In this document: in pieces, positions 34,372-43,700 of the stretch
Layout: the number at the start of each line of letters is the position of its first letter
How positions within the stretch are numbered: the stretch's first letter is position 1
From: Hydrocarboniphaga sp965279055
GTDB lineage: Bacteria > Pseudomonadota > Gammaproteobacteria > Nevskiales > Nevskiaceae
Length of the DNA: 64,000 nucleotides
Assembly: GCF_965279055.1 (NCBI RefSeq)
Contig: NZ_OZ257125.1
Span: 3,224,001 to 3,288,000, forward strand
Reading direction: 5' to 3'
Made by a program: the position numbers and the translations under genes
Notes under the pieces: generated by a model
Seen by the model: the letters and a program-made list of their open reading frames with translations, nothing else
Databases searched by the model: none
What the model was told of the DNA's origin: nothing

Positions 34372-34638
34372 TTAGCTGAATCATGGGAATGTGCGCCGAG
34401 GGACGCCCGAGGCGGCATGCGATGCAAGGCGCAGCGCTGCCCGCCGGTGTCGCCACCATTGGCAGCGCCGCAGCGCGCCCGCCTCGGCAGGACAGCACTG
34501 CCGACATCAGTGATTCGGTGGCCCGGGTCAACCCGACATCCGCGTCATCAACATTGCGGATTCACCCGCCGCTCCCCTGAGGCACGGTCAGTGTGCGCGG
34601 AAATCTCGTCCGCGACGCCATCAAACAGGGGATCCACC

Positions 34639-35568
34639 ATGTACAGCCGACCATTGTTCCGCCGCTTCACCGCCATTGCCGCTCTCGCGATCGCCAGCGT
34701 CTGCGGCTCGTCCGCCGCTGTTGCCGGCGACAGCAAACCCAGCGTGCAGAACGCCATTCATCAGCCCGCCAGCCGGGCCAAGATCAAGCTCAGTCCGCAG
34801 GCGACCAGCGCGGTGAACGTGCTTTATTTCGTCGACTACTCGCTCGGCACCGACAGCTTCGCGATGGCCCTTTCGAGTCTCGGCATCAGCCCGACGATGA
34901 CCAACGATGCCACCGAGTTCAACACCTTGCTGCAGGCCGGCGGCTGGGACCTGGTGATTGCGTTGCAGCAGAACTACCCGGCCACCAGCACCTACGCCAG
35001 CAGCCTGAGCGCCTATGTCGCCGCCGGCGGCAAGGCGATCTACAGCGATTGGACCTCCGACGCCACCATGCTCGGCAGCTTCGGCGCCGCCGCGACCGGC
35101 AGCCTGAATTTTCTGTCGATCACGCCGACCAGCAGCGCCATCTGGACCTCGCTGACGTCGCCGATCGCGCTGCTCAATCCGGGCTGGGGTATTTATGCCG
35201 TCGGACTGAGCCCGATCGGCGACGGCGTCGTCGACGGCACCTACGAAAATGGTGACGCCGCGGTGATCGTCGCCAACGCCGGCCGCACGATCATCAACGG
35301 CACCCTGCAGGACAGCTACAACGATCCCAACCAGGGCATCCAGATCGCGGTCAACGAAATCAACTATCTGCTGACGCCGCCGGTGGCGAGCGCGCTGAAG
35401 GGAACCATCATCGGCCAGTCCGGCAAGGCCAGCGTCAAGTGCCTGAACGAATCCACCGGCCAGAGCGTCACGATCAAGACCAAGAAGAGCTTCGACTGTG
35501 TTGGCGCCGGTCTGACGATCGGCACCGGCCAGACCTTCACTGTCACCGCAAAAGGCACCGTCAAATAG
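34639..35568 (+). CDS. Secreted protein of unknown function
   Basis: 309 residues from ATG 34639, with AGGGG eight bases upstream. A Sec signal peptide (ending SSAAVAGDS near residue 30) is clear. The mature part begins with a strand-helix pattern NVLYFVDYSLGTDSFAMALS and DLVIALQQNYPATSTYASSL, then SAYVAAGGKAIYSDWT, like a glutamine-amidotransferase-like or ThuA-like Rossmann fold, though I see no catalytic triad. The C-terminal 60 residues (CLNESTGQSVTIKTKKSFDC) look like a separate small beta domain with a likely disulfide. Not assigned to a named family. Confidence 0.6.
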   Translation: MYSRPLFRRFTAIAALAIASVCGSSAAVAGDSKPSVQNAIHQPASRAKIKLSPQATSAVNVLYFVDYSLGTDSFAMALSSLGISPTMTNDATEFNTLLQAGGWDLVIALQQNYPATSTYASSLSAYVAAGGKAIYSDWTSDATMLGSFGAAATGSLNFLSITPTSSAIWTSLTSPIALLNPGWGIYAVGLSPIGDGVVDGTYENGDAAVIVANAGRTIINGTLQDSYNDPNQGIQIAVNEINYLLTPPVASALKGTIIGQSGKASVKCLNESTGQSVTIKTKKSFDCVGAGLTIGTGQTFTVTAKGTVK

Positions 35569-35623
35569 GTAGGAGCTGACCGGGTGGCGCCGTGCGCGAA
35601 CAACCAGCGCACGGCGCACTCGC

Positions 35624-36565
35624 CTAGGCGGCGAGCGCCGCCCTGGATTTGGCGCGCATCTCCAGCGCCAGGTGCAGCAGCAGCGCCGCGATCAGCGGCG
35701 CAATGTAGTACACCGCGCGAAACGCGAGCAGCGCCGCCATCAATTTGCCGTGGCCCAAGGCACTGCCGAGCAGCGCGATGAAGGTGCCTTCGAGCACACC
35801 GATGCCCGCGGGCAAACGCACGATCAGGCCGCCGAGGCCGCTCGCCATGAACGCGATCATTACCGGGCCGAACGGTACGCTGTCCGGCATCAGCAGGAAC
35901 ACCGAGGCCGACGCCGCGGTCCAGGTCACCGCGGACAGCGCCAGCTGGGCGCCGGCATAGGGCAGCGACGGGCACTGGAATTCGACGCCGCGGATTTCGC
36001 GCTTTCGCCCATGAAACACTGCGCAAAATGCCAGGTACGCAGCAACGATGCCGAGCAGCAGCAGGCCGCCGCCCTGTAGCGCGGCATGGCCCATGTGCCA
36101 GGAGGTTTTAAGCTGCGGCGGCGTGAACAGCAGCAGCAGACCGGCCAGCAGAATGAAACCGGCCCAGTTGGTCAACACCGACAGGCCGATGATCTGCGTG
36201 GTCTGCGCGGTGCTCAGTCCGTAGCGCGAATACAGTCGGTAGCGGAAGCCCATGCCGCCGAGCAGCGCGCCGACGTTGAGGTTCACCGCGTAGCTGACAA
36301 AGGCGATCGCCAATACCGTCGGCGTCGGGATGTCGTGCTTGACGTAGTGACGCGATAGCAGGTCATAGGACGCGCAGGCCAGATACGCGAGCATCGCCAG
36401 CGCGAACGACGAGGCGACGGTGGCGACGCTATAGGCGCGCAGCGCCTCGCCGATCTCGACCCAGTCCAGCTCGCGGCCGCGATCGACGACGATCCACACC
36501 ACGGCGACCAGGAAGAACACCGAGAGCAGCCATTTGCCGCGGCGCTGCCATTGAGACTTGTCCAT
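35624..36565 (-). CDS. YbhN/UPF0104-type membrane protein (flippase-like domain)
   Basis: 313 residues with about eight hydrophobic segments. Related to the membrane half of lysylphosphatidylglycerol synthases: AIAFVSYAVNLNVGALLGGM and FRYRLYSRYGLSTAQ near residues 87-120, and GLGGLIVRLPAGIGVLEGTF near 243-262 carry the family's conserved G-V-E pattern. It has no synthetase domain, so a role in lipid flipping rather than aminoacylation is more likely. It is convergent with the secreted protein gene. Confidence 0.82.
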   Translation of the reverse strand: MDKSQWQRRGKWLLSVFFLVAVVWIVVDRGRELDWVEIGEALRAYSVATVASSFALAMLAYLACASYDLLSRHYVKHDIPTPTVLAIAFVSYAVNLNVGALLGGMGFRYRLYSRYGLSTAQTTQIIGLSVLTNWAGFILLAGLLLLFTPPQLKTSWHMGHAALQGGGLLLLGIVAAYLAFCAVFHGRKREIRGVEFQCPSLPYAGAQLALSAVTWTAASASVFLLMPDSVPFGPVMIAFMASGLGGLIVRLPAGIGVLEGTFIALLGSALGHGKLMAALLAFRAVYYIAPLIAALLLHLALEMRAKSRAALAA

Positions 36566-36944
36566 AAGCGCGGGGGCGTTCCATCGCGAAGTAGCCCGCA
36601 GTGTTTTGCCGGGGCACTGAATCGGGCATGAAGCCCGTCAGGCCCTGCGCATGCCGACATGTATTGCCGGCATGCGCATCGAAGCGCTGCCTAGTTGACG
36701 ACCTTGAACTTGGTCTTCGGCATCACCGCCTTCAATTCGCTGTCGGCGTAGCGCCGACAGTTGCCCGGCCGATCGCAGACCTGCAGCGACTGCACGATCC
36801 GGTTGCCGGGCTGCGTACCCCGACTCGGCGTGATGGCGGAAGTCGCGCTGCCGTTGATCACGGGCGCGCTGGCCTACCGCAGATGGTGGACGCCGCAGAC
36901 GGCGCAATGCGCGCTACTAACCGCGATCCCCAACGAGCGCGCCG
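36566..36944. other. 379-base intergenic region with one weak coding candidate
   Basis: The region lies between the divergent YbhN-like and GST genes. The only coding signal is a short minus-strand frame at 36691-36861, reported separately. A CATGCCGACATGTATTGCCGG-like stretch near 36650-36670 has a small inverted repeat (TGCCGACA/TGTATTGCCGGCA). I see no RNA gene or clear promoter. Confidence 0.4.
36691..36861 (-). CDS. Possible small protein or gene remnant
   Basis: 56 codons from GTG 36861 to TAG 36691. Third positions are strongly G or C throughout, as in real genes of this genome, and the product contains a CDRPGNCRRYADSEL stretch with two cysteines. There is no good ribosome binding site and an in-frame TAG five codons upstream, so it may be the truncated end of a secreted protein whose signal peptide is lost. 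No family recognised. Confidence 0.35.
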   Translation of the reverse strand: MINGSATSAITPSRGTQPGNRIVQSLQVCDRPGNCRRYADSELKAVMPKTKFKVVN

Positions 36945-37643
36945 ATGATCGACCTGCATGGCATGACCAGCCCGAACGTCCGCAAGATCTTCATCGCCCT
37001 GGAGGAGCTGGGGCTGCAATATCGCTTCCACCATGTGAAGGTGCTGCTCGGTGAGCAGTTCGGGCCGCGCTTTCGCGCGCTCAATCCCAACAGCAAGGTG
37101 CCGGTGATCGTCGACCATGACGGCCTGGACGGCGAGCCGGTCACGGTATTCGAATCGGGCGCGATCCTGCTCTACCTGGCGGAAAAAGCCGGCCGTTTCC
37201 TGCCATCCACGCGCGGCGCCCACTACGAAATGCTGCAATGGCTGATGCTGCAGGTGGCCAACGTCGGGCCGATGCTGGGCCAGCTCAACCACTACGTGAT
37301 GTATGCCGCCGAAGGCAACGACTATTCGCTGCGGCGGTATCGCAACGAGGCGCTGCGCCTGTACGCGCTGCTCGACGAGCGCCTGGCGGATCGCCGCTTT
37401 CTCGCGGGCGACTACGGCCTCGCCGACATCGCAACCTGGCCTTGGCTTGCCTATCTGGAACGCCATGGCCAGAGCTGGGCCCAGTACCCGAACCTGCGGC
37501 GATGGCACGACGCGATTGCGCTGCGTCCAGCCGTGACACGCGCGCTCGAGGCGATTGCGCGCATCGAAAAGGACGACGCCGCGACGATGGCCGAGGCGAG
37601 CCCCGCGACTCTCGATCGGTTCTTCAACCGCACAGGACCCTAG
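36945..37643 (+). CDS. Glutathione S-transferase family protein
   Basis: 232 residues. N-terminal thioredoxin-like domain with TSPNVRKIFIALEELGL at residues 8-24, the cis-Pro in NSKVPVIVD and the glutathione gamma-Glu contact FESGAILLYLAEK near 68-80; the helical C-terminal domain has the N-capping DYGLADIATWPWL motif. Resembles the YfcG/YghU type disulfide-bond reductases. Cytoplasmic. Confidence 0.9.
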   Translation: MIDLHGMTSPNVRKIFIALEELGLQYRFHHVKVLLGEQFGPRFRALNPNSKVPVIVDHDGLDGEPVTVFESGAILLYLAEKAGRFLPSTRGAHYEMLQWLMLQVANVGPMLGQLNHYVMYAAEGNDYSLRRYRNEALRLYALLDERLADRRFLAGDYGLADIATWPWLAYLERHGQSWAQYPNLRRWHDAIALRPAVTRALEAIARIEKDDAATMAEASPATLDRFFNRTGP

Positions 37644-37725
37644 GTCGTCGGCGCCGTCGGCACGGTCATCGCGCCGACATTCGGGCAAGCTAGCCTGAGC
37701 CAACCGTTATCGTGGAAGCGAGATC

Positions 37726-39396
37726 ATGGGCCATTCCCGCCGCAGCAAACCCCGCAAGGGGCTCAGCCGCCGCGACTTCCTGACACGCGCGGCGGTCGCC
37801 ACGCTGGCGCTGGGTGGTCCGGCCTTCGCCGCGGCACGGGCCGCCGGCAGCGGTGCCGCCGCAAGCGCCGCCAGCCCGTTCCAGCACGGTGTCGCCAGCG
37901 GCGACCCGCTCAGCGACCGGGTGATCCTGTGGACGCGCATCACCACGGCGGCTACCGACAAGATCAGCGTCGACTATCGCTGGTCCACCGATCCGGCGAT
38001 GCTCAGCGGCGTCAAGACCGGCAGCACCAAGACGTCGTCGGCCAGCGATTACACGGTCAAGGTCGATCTGAAAAAACTCAAGCCCGGCAAGACCTACTAC
38101 TACCAGTTCTCGGCGCTCGGCTACCTGTCACCGGTGGGCCGCACCCGCACCCTGCCCACCGGCAGTCCGGGCCGGCTGCGCATCGGTGTCGCCTGCTGCG
38201 CCAGCCTCGCGCACGGCTATTTCAACGCTTATGCGCGGATCGCCGCGCGTAACGACCTGGCGGCGGTGCTGCATCTGGGCGACTACCTCTACGAATACGG
38301 CACAGGCGAATACGGCAATGTTCGCCAGTACCAGCCGGACAACGAGATCGTCACGCTCGCCGACTACCGCACGCGGCATGCCCAGTACAAGACCGATGCC
38401 GATCTGCAGGAAATGCATCGCCAGCACCCGGTGATCGCGGTCTGGGACGATCACGAAACCGCGAACAACGCGTGGAGCGGCGGCGCCGCGAACCACGACG
38501 AGGCAACGGAAGGGACCTGGGCGCAGCGCGTCGCCGGCGCGCTGCAGGCCTACTACGAATGGATGCCGGTGCGGCATGCCAGCGATACCGATCCCAAACT
38601 CAACTACCGGCATTTTCAGTTCGGCGACCTGGCCGACGTGATGATGGTCGAGACGCGGCTGCTGGCACGCTCGCAGCAGTTACCGCCCAATCAGGGCGCG
38701 ACCTTCACCCAGACCGGCGACTTCGCCGACCCGTCGCGCGAGCTGCTCGGCAGCACGCAGGCGGACTGGCTCAGCCAGCAACTGCGCGGCTCGTCCAGCA
38801 AATGGAAGCTGCTCGGCCAGCAGGTGATGCTGGCGCAACTGAAAGTCGCCGGGGCGAGCAACGCCGCCGGCACCAGCCGCTACGTCAACCCGGATCAATG
38901 GGACGGTTACAACCCGGCGCGCGAGCGGCTGTTCTCGGTGCTCAAAGGCGACGAGTCGAACCCGGCGGTGAGCAACGTCGTCGTACTGACCGGCGACATC
39001 CACAGCTCCTGGGGGGCGGACCTGACCGAAGATCCGAACAATCCGGATCTCGCCTCCGGCGGCTACGACCCGAAAACCGGCGCGGGCTCGCTGGCGGTCG
39101 AATTCGTCTCCACCTCGGTGACCTCGCCCGGCCTGGACTCGCTGCCCAAACTCGCCGACGCCGGCAAGAAAATCAATCCGCATATCAAGTACGCCGAGAT
39201 CACGCGGCGCGGCTACCTGCTGCTGGACATCAAGCCCGAGCGCGTGTCCGGAGAATGGTGGTATGTCGACACGATTCTGGATCCGGCGAACACCGGCGAA
39301 AGCTTTGCCGCGGCGTACAAGGTCGGCGACGGTCTGAATCATCTGCAGGCGTCGGAGCAGAGTTCGCCGATGAACGGACCACCGCCGGCTCCCTGA
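37726..39396 (+). CDS. phoD: PhoD-like alkaline phosphatase/phosphodiesterase, Tat-exported
   Basis: 556 residues. The N-terminus has a Tat motif (SRRDFLTRA) and a long Ala-rich hydrophobic stretch, so the folded protein with its metal centre is exported. The PhoD N-terminal beta domain (FQHGVASGDPLSDRVILWTR) is followed by the catalytic core: HLGDYLYEYG near 182-191, VWDDHETANNAW near 242-253, and VVLTGDIHSSW near residue 420, the metal ligands of PhoD. Expected to release phosphate from phosphoesters; phosphate control cannot be seen in the upstream bases. Confidence 0.93.
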   Translation: MGHSRRSKPRKGLSRRDFLTRAAVATLALGGPAFAAARAAGSGAAASAASPFQHGVASGDPLSDRVILWTRITTAATDKISVDYRWSTDPAMLSGVKTGSTKTSSASDYTVKVDLKKLKPGKTYYYQFSALGYLSPVGRTRTLPTGSPGRLRIGVACCASLAHGYFNAYARIAARNDLAAVLHLGDYLYEYGTGEYGNVRQYQPDNEIVTLADYRTRHAQYKTDADLQEMHRQHPVIAVWDDHETANNAWSGGAANHDEATEGTWAQRVAGALQAYYEWMPVRHASDTDPKLNYRHFQFGDLADVMMVETRLLARSQQLPPNQGATFTQTGDFADPSRELLGSTQADWLSQQLRGSSSKWKLLGQQVMLAQLKVAGASNAAGTSRYVNPDQWDGYNPARERLFSVLKGDESNPAVSNVVVLTGDIHSSWGADLTEDPNNPDLASGGYDPKTGAGSLAVEFVSTSVTSPGLDSLPKLADAGKKINPHIKYAEITRRGYLLLDIKPERVSGEWWYVDTILDPANTGESFAAAYKVGDGLNHLQASEQSSPMNGPPPAP

Positions 39397-39416
39397 TCTG
39401 CGGGTTTTTGCGGCGT

Positions 39417-39514
39417 CCCTCGATACGCGGGCAAGCCTGCTAACCGGGGGAACGGGAGTTTGGGGCATCTGCCGACTCCGTTCATCGCGAGTAGCCGCGA
39501 AGCGGCGCATCGAT
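39417..39514. repeat. Palindromic intergenic element, CCCGAGTAGC family (degenerate copy)
   Basis: CCCTCGATACGCGGGCAAGC on the left and ATCGCGAGTAGCCGCGAAGC on the right recall the element at 27933 but with many changes, so arms pair only in part. It fills the gap between convergent phoD and the AraC gene. Confidence 0.5.
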
Positions 39515-39529
39515 CGACGCAATGAAAAC

Positions 39530-40546
39530 TCAAGCCCGATAAGCCCCCGGCCGCAGACCGGTCCATTGTTTGAACGCGCGGTGAAACGCGCTGGCCTCCG
39601 CAAAGCCCAGTTCCGCTGCAATGTCGGCGAGGCTGGCGTCGCTGCCGCTCAGGTGCTGCACGGCGAGGTCGCGGCGCAGCGAGTCCTTGATCTGCGTGAA
39701 CGACACGCCTTCGCGCTCGAGGCGTCGGCGCATCGTCGTCGCGCCGATGTGGAAGGCGTCGGCGAGTTCGTCGAAGCCCGGCCACTCGGTCGGTGGCAGC
39801 GCCATCAGATGGCGGCGGATGCGCCGGCCCAGGCTGTTTTCGTCGCGGAACTTGAGGATGAAGTTGGCCGGCGCGCCACGCAGGAATTCCTGCAGGCTGC
39901 GCGAATTCTGGATCACCGGCGCCTCCAGCAGCAGCGCGCTGAAGCTGATCGACGTCGCCGGCGCGTCGAATTCCAGCTGCGCCGAGAACACGTCCTGATA
40001 CTCGCGATGCCAGGCCGGCGCCGGATAGGCGAAGCTCGCGCGCAGGATCGGAATGCGGCGGCCGATCAACCAGCAGGCCAGGCCGTGGCTGAGCACCAGC
40101 AGGGTTTCGTGGGCGAACACCGGGTCGCGACCGGCGACGGCCGCGGTACTGCGCAGGCTCAGGCTGGCTTCCGGGCCGCTCAGCTGCAGCTCGATGCCGG
40201 TGTCGTCGAGCAGGATGCCGAAGAACTGCGCGATGCGGCGCAGCGCCTGGCTGAGCTTGGGCGTGTCCAGCGCCAGCCGGCACAGCGCGGCGAAGCTGCC
40301 GACTTTCATGCGCCGCGAATCCTGGCCGAAGAACTCGTCGTCGAGCGCCCGGGCCACCGTCAGCCACAGCGCGCCGAAGGTTGCGGCCGGGACGCGAGCG
40401 CCTTCGTCGGCTAGCTGGTCCGCGGTAATGCCGGTCGCGGCGCAGATCGCCTCGACGTCCGCCCCGCCGCGACGCGCGGCCGACAGCGCCTCGCGCACAA
40501 AGGCGATCGAGACGCTGCCGCCGCGGCTTTGCTGCTGCACTTCCAA
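39530..40546 (-). CDS. AraC-family transcriptional regulator (ligand-binding domain type)
   Basis: 338 residues from TTG 40546. AGGAG five bases upstream decides this unusual start; the frame continues to 40702 but only through the palindromic repeat. The N-terminal 230 residues match the arabinose-binding-like domain of OruR/ArgR-type regulators. The C-terminus holds two helix-turn-helix motifs (FHIGATTMRRRLEREGVSF and LADIAAELGFAEASAFHRAF). It is divergent from icmF, which is its most likely target. Confidence 0.88.
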   Translation of the reverse strand: MEVQQQSRGGSVSIAFVREALSAARRGGADVEAICAATGITADQLADEGARVPAATFGALWLTVARALDDEFFGQDSRRMKVGSFAALCRLALDTPKLSQALRRIAQFFGILLDDTGIELQLSGPEASLSLRSTAAVAGRDPVFAHETLLVLSHGLACWLIGRRIPILRASFAYPAPAWHREYQDVFSAQLEFDAPATSISFSALLLEAPVIQNSRSLQEFLRGAPANFILKFRDENSLGRRIRRHLMALPPTEWPGFDELADAFHIGATTMRRRLEREGVSFTQIKDSLRRDLAVQHLSGSDASLADIAAELGFAEASAFHRAFKQWTGLRPGAYRA

Positions 40547-40563
40547 TCGATCTCCTGTCAGCT

Positions 40564-40667
40564 CCCTACGCCGCGAGCGGGGGAGGGTTGGGGTGGGGGC
40601 GCGAGGTAAAGAGCAGCGCCGCGACGTCTCGCCCCCACCCTGGCCCTCCCCCGCTCGCGGGGGAGGG
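40564..40667. repeat. Large inverted repeat upstream of the AraC gene
   Basis: GCGAGCGGGGGAGGGTTGGG, GTGGGGGCG on the left and CGCCCCCACCC, CCCTCCCCCGCTCGC on the right pair over about 30 bases. It resembles the other G-rich/C-rich palindromes of the window but has its own sequence. It lies between the divergent AraC and icmF genes. Confidence 0.75.
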
Positions 40668-40787
40668 AAACAAGCACGGGAGTCCATGACCGATTCTCTC
40701 ACTGCGGATGGCGCTTTTCGACATCCTCGCGCCGGCCCGGGGTTCTTAAAATCAGCGGGTTAAACCCGCACACCTCCAAGAGCCGCC

Positions 40788-43700
40788 ATGAACGATCTGT
40801 CGATGCACGCCAAGCCGGTCCCCTACAAGGCCAAGAACAAGGTCCGCTTCGTTACCGCGACCTCGCTGTTCGACGGCCACGACGCGACCGTGAACATCAT
40901 GCGCCGCATCCTGCAGGCCACCGGCGCCGAGGTGATTCACCTCGGCCACAACCGCTCGGTCGGCGAGATCGTCAACGCCGCGCTGCAGGAAGACGTGCAG
41001 GGTCTGTGCATCACCAGCTACCAGGGCGGCCACAACGAGTTCTTCCGCTACATGGTCGACCTGCTGCGCGCCAACGGCGGCGGCAATATCAAGATCTACG
41101 GCGGCGGCGGCGGCGTGATCGTGCCGGCCGAGATCAAGGGCCTGATGGATTACGGCGTCACCCGCCTGTACTCGCCCGAAGACGGCGCGATCATGGGCCT
41201 GCAGGGCATGATCAATGACGTGATCCAGGGCTGCGACTACGATCTCACGCCGCTGGCGCCCAAGGCCGCCGACGCGCTGGCCGCGCTGCGCAGCGGCAAT
41301 CGCCGCCAGCTGGCTCAGGTGATCACCGCGATCGAGAACGGCAGCTATTCCGACGCGGTCAAGCTGGCGATCCGCGAGGCCGCCGCCGAGGTCAAGACGC
41401 CGACCCTGGGCATCACCGGCACCGGCGGCGCCGGCAAGTCCTCGCTGACCGACGAGCTGGTTTTGCGCATGCGGCTCGACCAGAACGACGCTTTGAAGAT
41501 CGCGATCGTGTCGATCGACCCGTCGCGCAAGCGCACCGGCGGCGCGCTGCTCGGCGACCGCATCCGCATGAACGCGATCGAGCCGTGGACCGAAGGCAAG
41601 AACAACGTCTACATGCGCTCGCTGGCGACGCGCGACACCGGCAGCGAGCTGTCCGCGGCGCTGCCCGACGTGATCGCCGCCTGCAAGCTCAGCGGTTTTG
41701 ACCTGATCATTGTCGAGACTTCCGGCATCGGCCAGGGCGACGCCGCGATCGTGCCTTTCGTCGACACCTCGCTGTACGTGATGACGCCGGAATTCGGCGC
41801 CGCCTCGCAGCTGGAGAAGATCGACATGCTCGACTTCGCCGACTTCATCGCGATCAACAAGTTCGACCGCAAGGGCTCGGAAGACGCGATCCGCGACGTA
41901 CGCAAGCAGTACCAGCGCAACCGCGAGCTGTTCATGCAGCGCACCGAGGAAATGCCGGTGTACGGCACGATGGCCTCGCGCTTCAACGACGACGGCGTCA
42001 CCGCGCTGTACCAGGCACTGGCAGCGAAACTCGGCGCGATCGGCCTGAAACTCGCGCCCGGCGCGCTGCCGAAAGTCACGGTCAAGGCCTCCAGCGCCGG
42101 GCGTGCGATCGTGCCGCCGGACCGCGTGCGTTATCTCGCCGACATCGCCGACAGCGTGCGCGGCTATCACAAGGAGGTCGCGCGCCAGGCGCGCGCCGCG
42201 CGTGAGCGCCAGTCGCTGCGCACGGTCAAGGCGCTGTTTGAAGCCAGCGGCAAGCCGGCCAAGGATTTCGACGAGTTGATCTCGGCCAAGGACGGCGAAC
42301 TCACCACGCAGGCCAGACAGCTGCTCTCGGCCTGGCCGGAACTCGTGCAGCGCTACGCCCAGGACGAGGACGTGGTGAAGATCCGCGACAAGGAGATCCG
42401 CACGCGCCAGATCAGCGAGTCGCTCTCCGGCACCAAGATCCGCAAGGTGTCGCTGCCGCGTTTCGAGGACGAAGGCGAGACGCTGCGCTTCCTGATGAAG
42501 GAAAACCTGCCGGGCTATTTCCCGTTCACGGCCGGTGTGTTCCCGTTCAAGCGCGAAGGCGAAGACCCGACGCGCATGTTCGCCGGCGAAGGCGATGCCT
42601 TCCGCACCAACCGCCGCTTCAAGCGCGTCTCCGAAGGCATGCCGGCGCATCGCCTGTCGACCGCGTTCGACTCGGTGACGCTGTACGGCTGGGACCCGGA
42701 CCTGCGTCCGGACATCTACGGCAAGGTCGGCAACTCCGGCGTGTCGATCGCCTCGCTCGACGACATGAAGGTGCTGTACGACGGCTTCGACCTGTGCGCG
42801 CCGACGACCTCGGTGTCGATGACGATCAATGGTCCGGCACCGATGCTGCTGGCGATGTTCATGAATGCGGCGATCGATCAGCAGGTCGACAAGTTCAGCG
42901 CCGGCAAGGGCCGCGCGCCGAATGCCGACGAGTACGCGCAGATCAAGGCAAAGACGCTGTCCAGCGTGCGCGGCACCGTGCAGGCCGACATCCTGAAAGA
43001 AGACCAGGGCCAGAACACCTGCATCTTCAGCACCGAATTCGCGCTGAAGATGATGGGCGATATCCAGCAGTACTTCGTCGACAACAAGGTTCAGAACTTC
43101 TACTCGGTGTCGATCAGCGGTTATCACATCGCCGAAGCCGGCGCGAACCCGATCAGCCAGCTCGCGTTTACGCTCAGCAACGGCTTCACCTATGTCGAGA
43201 GCTACCTGGCCCGCGGCATGAACATCGACGACTTCGCGCCGAACCTGAGCTTCTTCTTCAGCAACGGCATGGACCCGGAATACACCGTGATCGGCCGCGT
43301 CGCGCGGCGCATCTGGGCAGTGGCGATGAAGAACCGCTACGGCGCCAACGAGCGCAGCCAGAAGCTGAAGTATCACGTGCAGACCTCCGGCCGCTCGCTG
43401 CACGCTCAGGAGATGAATTTCAACGACATCCGCACCACGCTGCAGGCGCTGCTGGCGATCAACGACAACTGCAACTCGCTGCACACCAACGCCTACGACG
43501 AGGCGATCACCACGCCGACCGAAGAGAGCGTGCGCCGCGCGATGGCGATCCAGCTGATCATCAACCGCGAATTCGGCCTGGCCAAGAACGAGAACTCGTT
43601 GCAGGGCAGCTTCATCATCGACGAGCTGACCGATCTGGTCGAAGAAGCGGTGCTGAAGGAATTCGAGGCGATCGCCAGCCGCGGCGGCGTACTCGGCGCG

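Noticed and set aside
34383..34580. Small plus-strand frame of 65 codons before the secreted protein
   Set aside because: No ribosome binding site and no domain; the composition looks like non-coding GC-rich DNA.
40547..40702. N-terminal extension of the AraC regulator
   Set aside because: The extension would translate the palindromic repeat at 40564-40667; the TTG at 40546 has a strong ribosome binding site.
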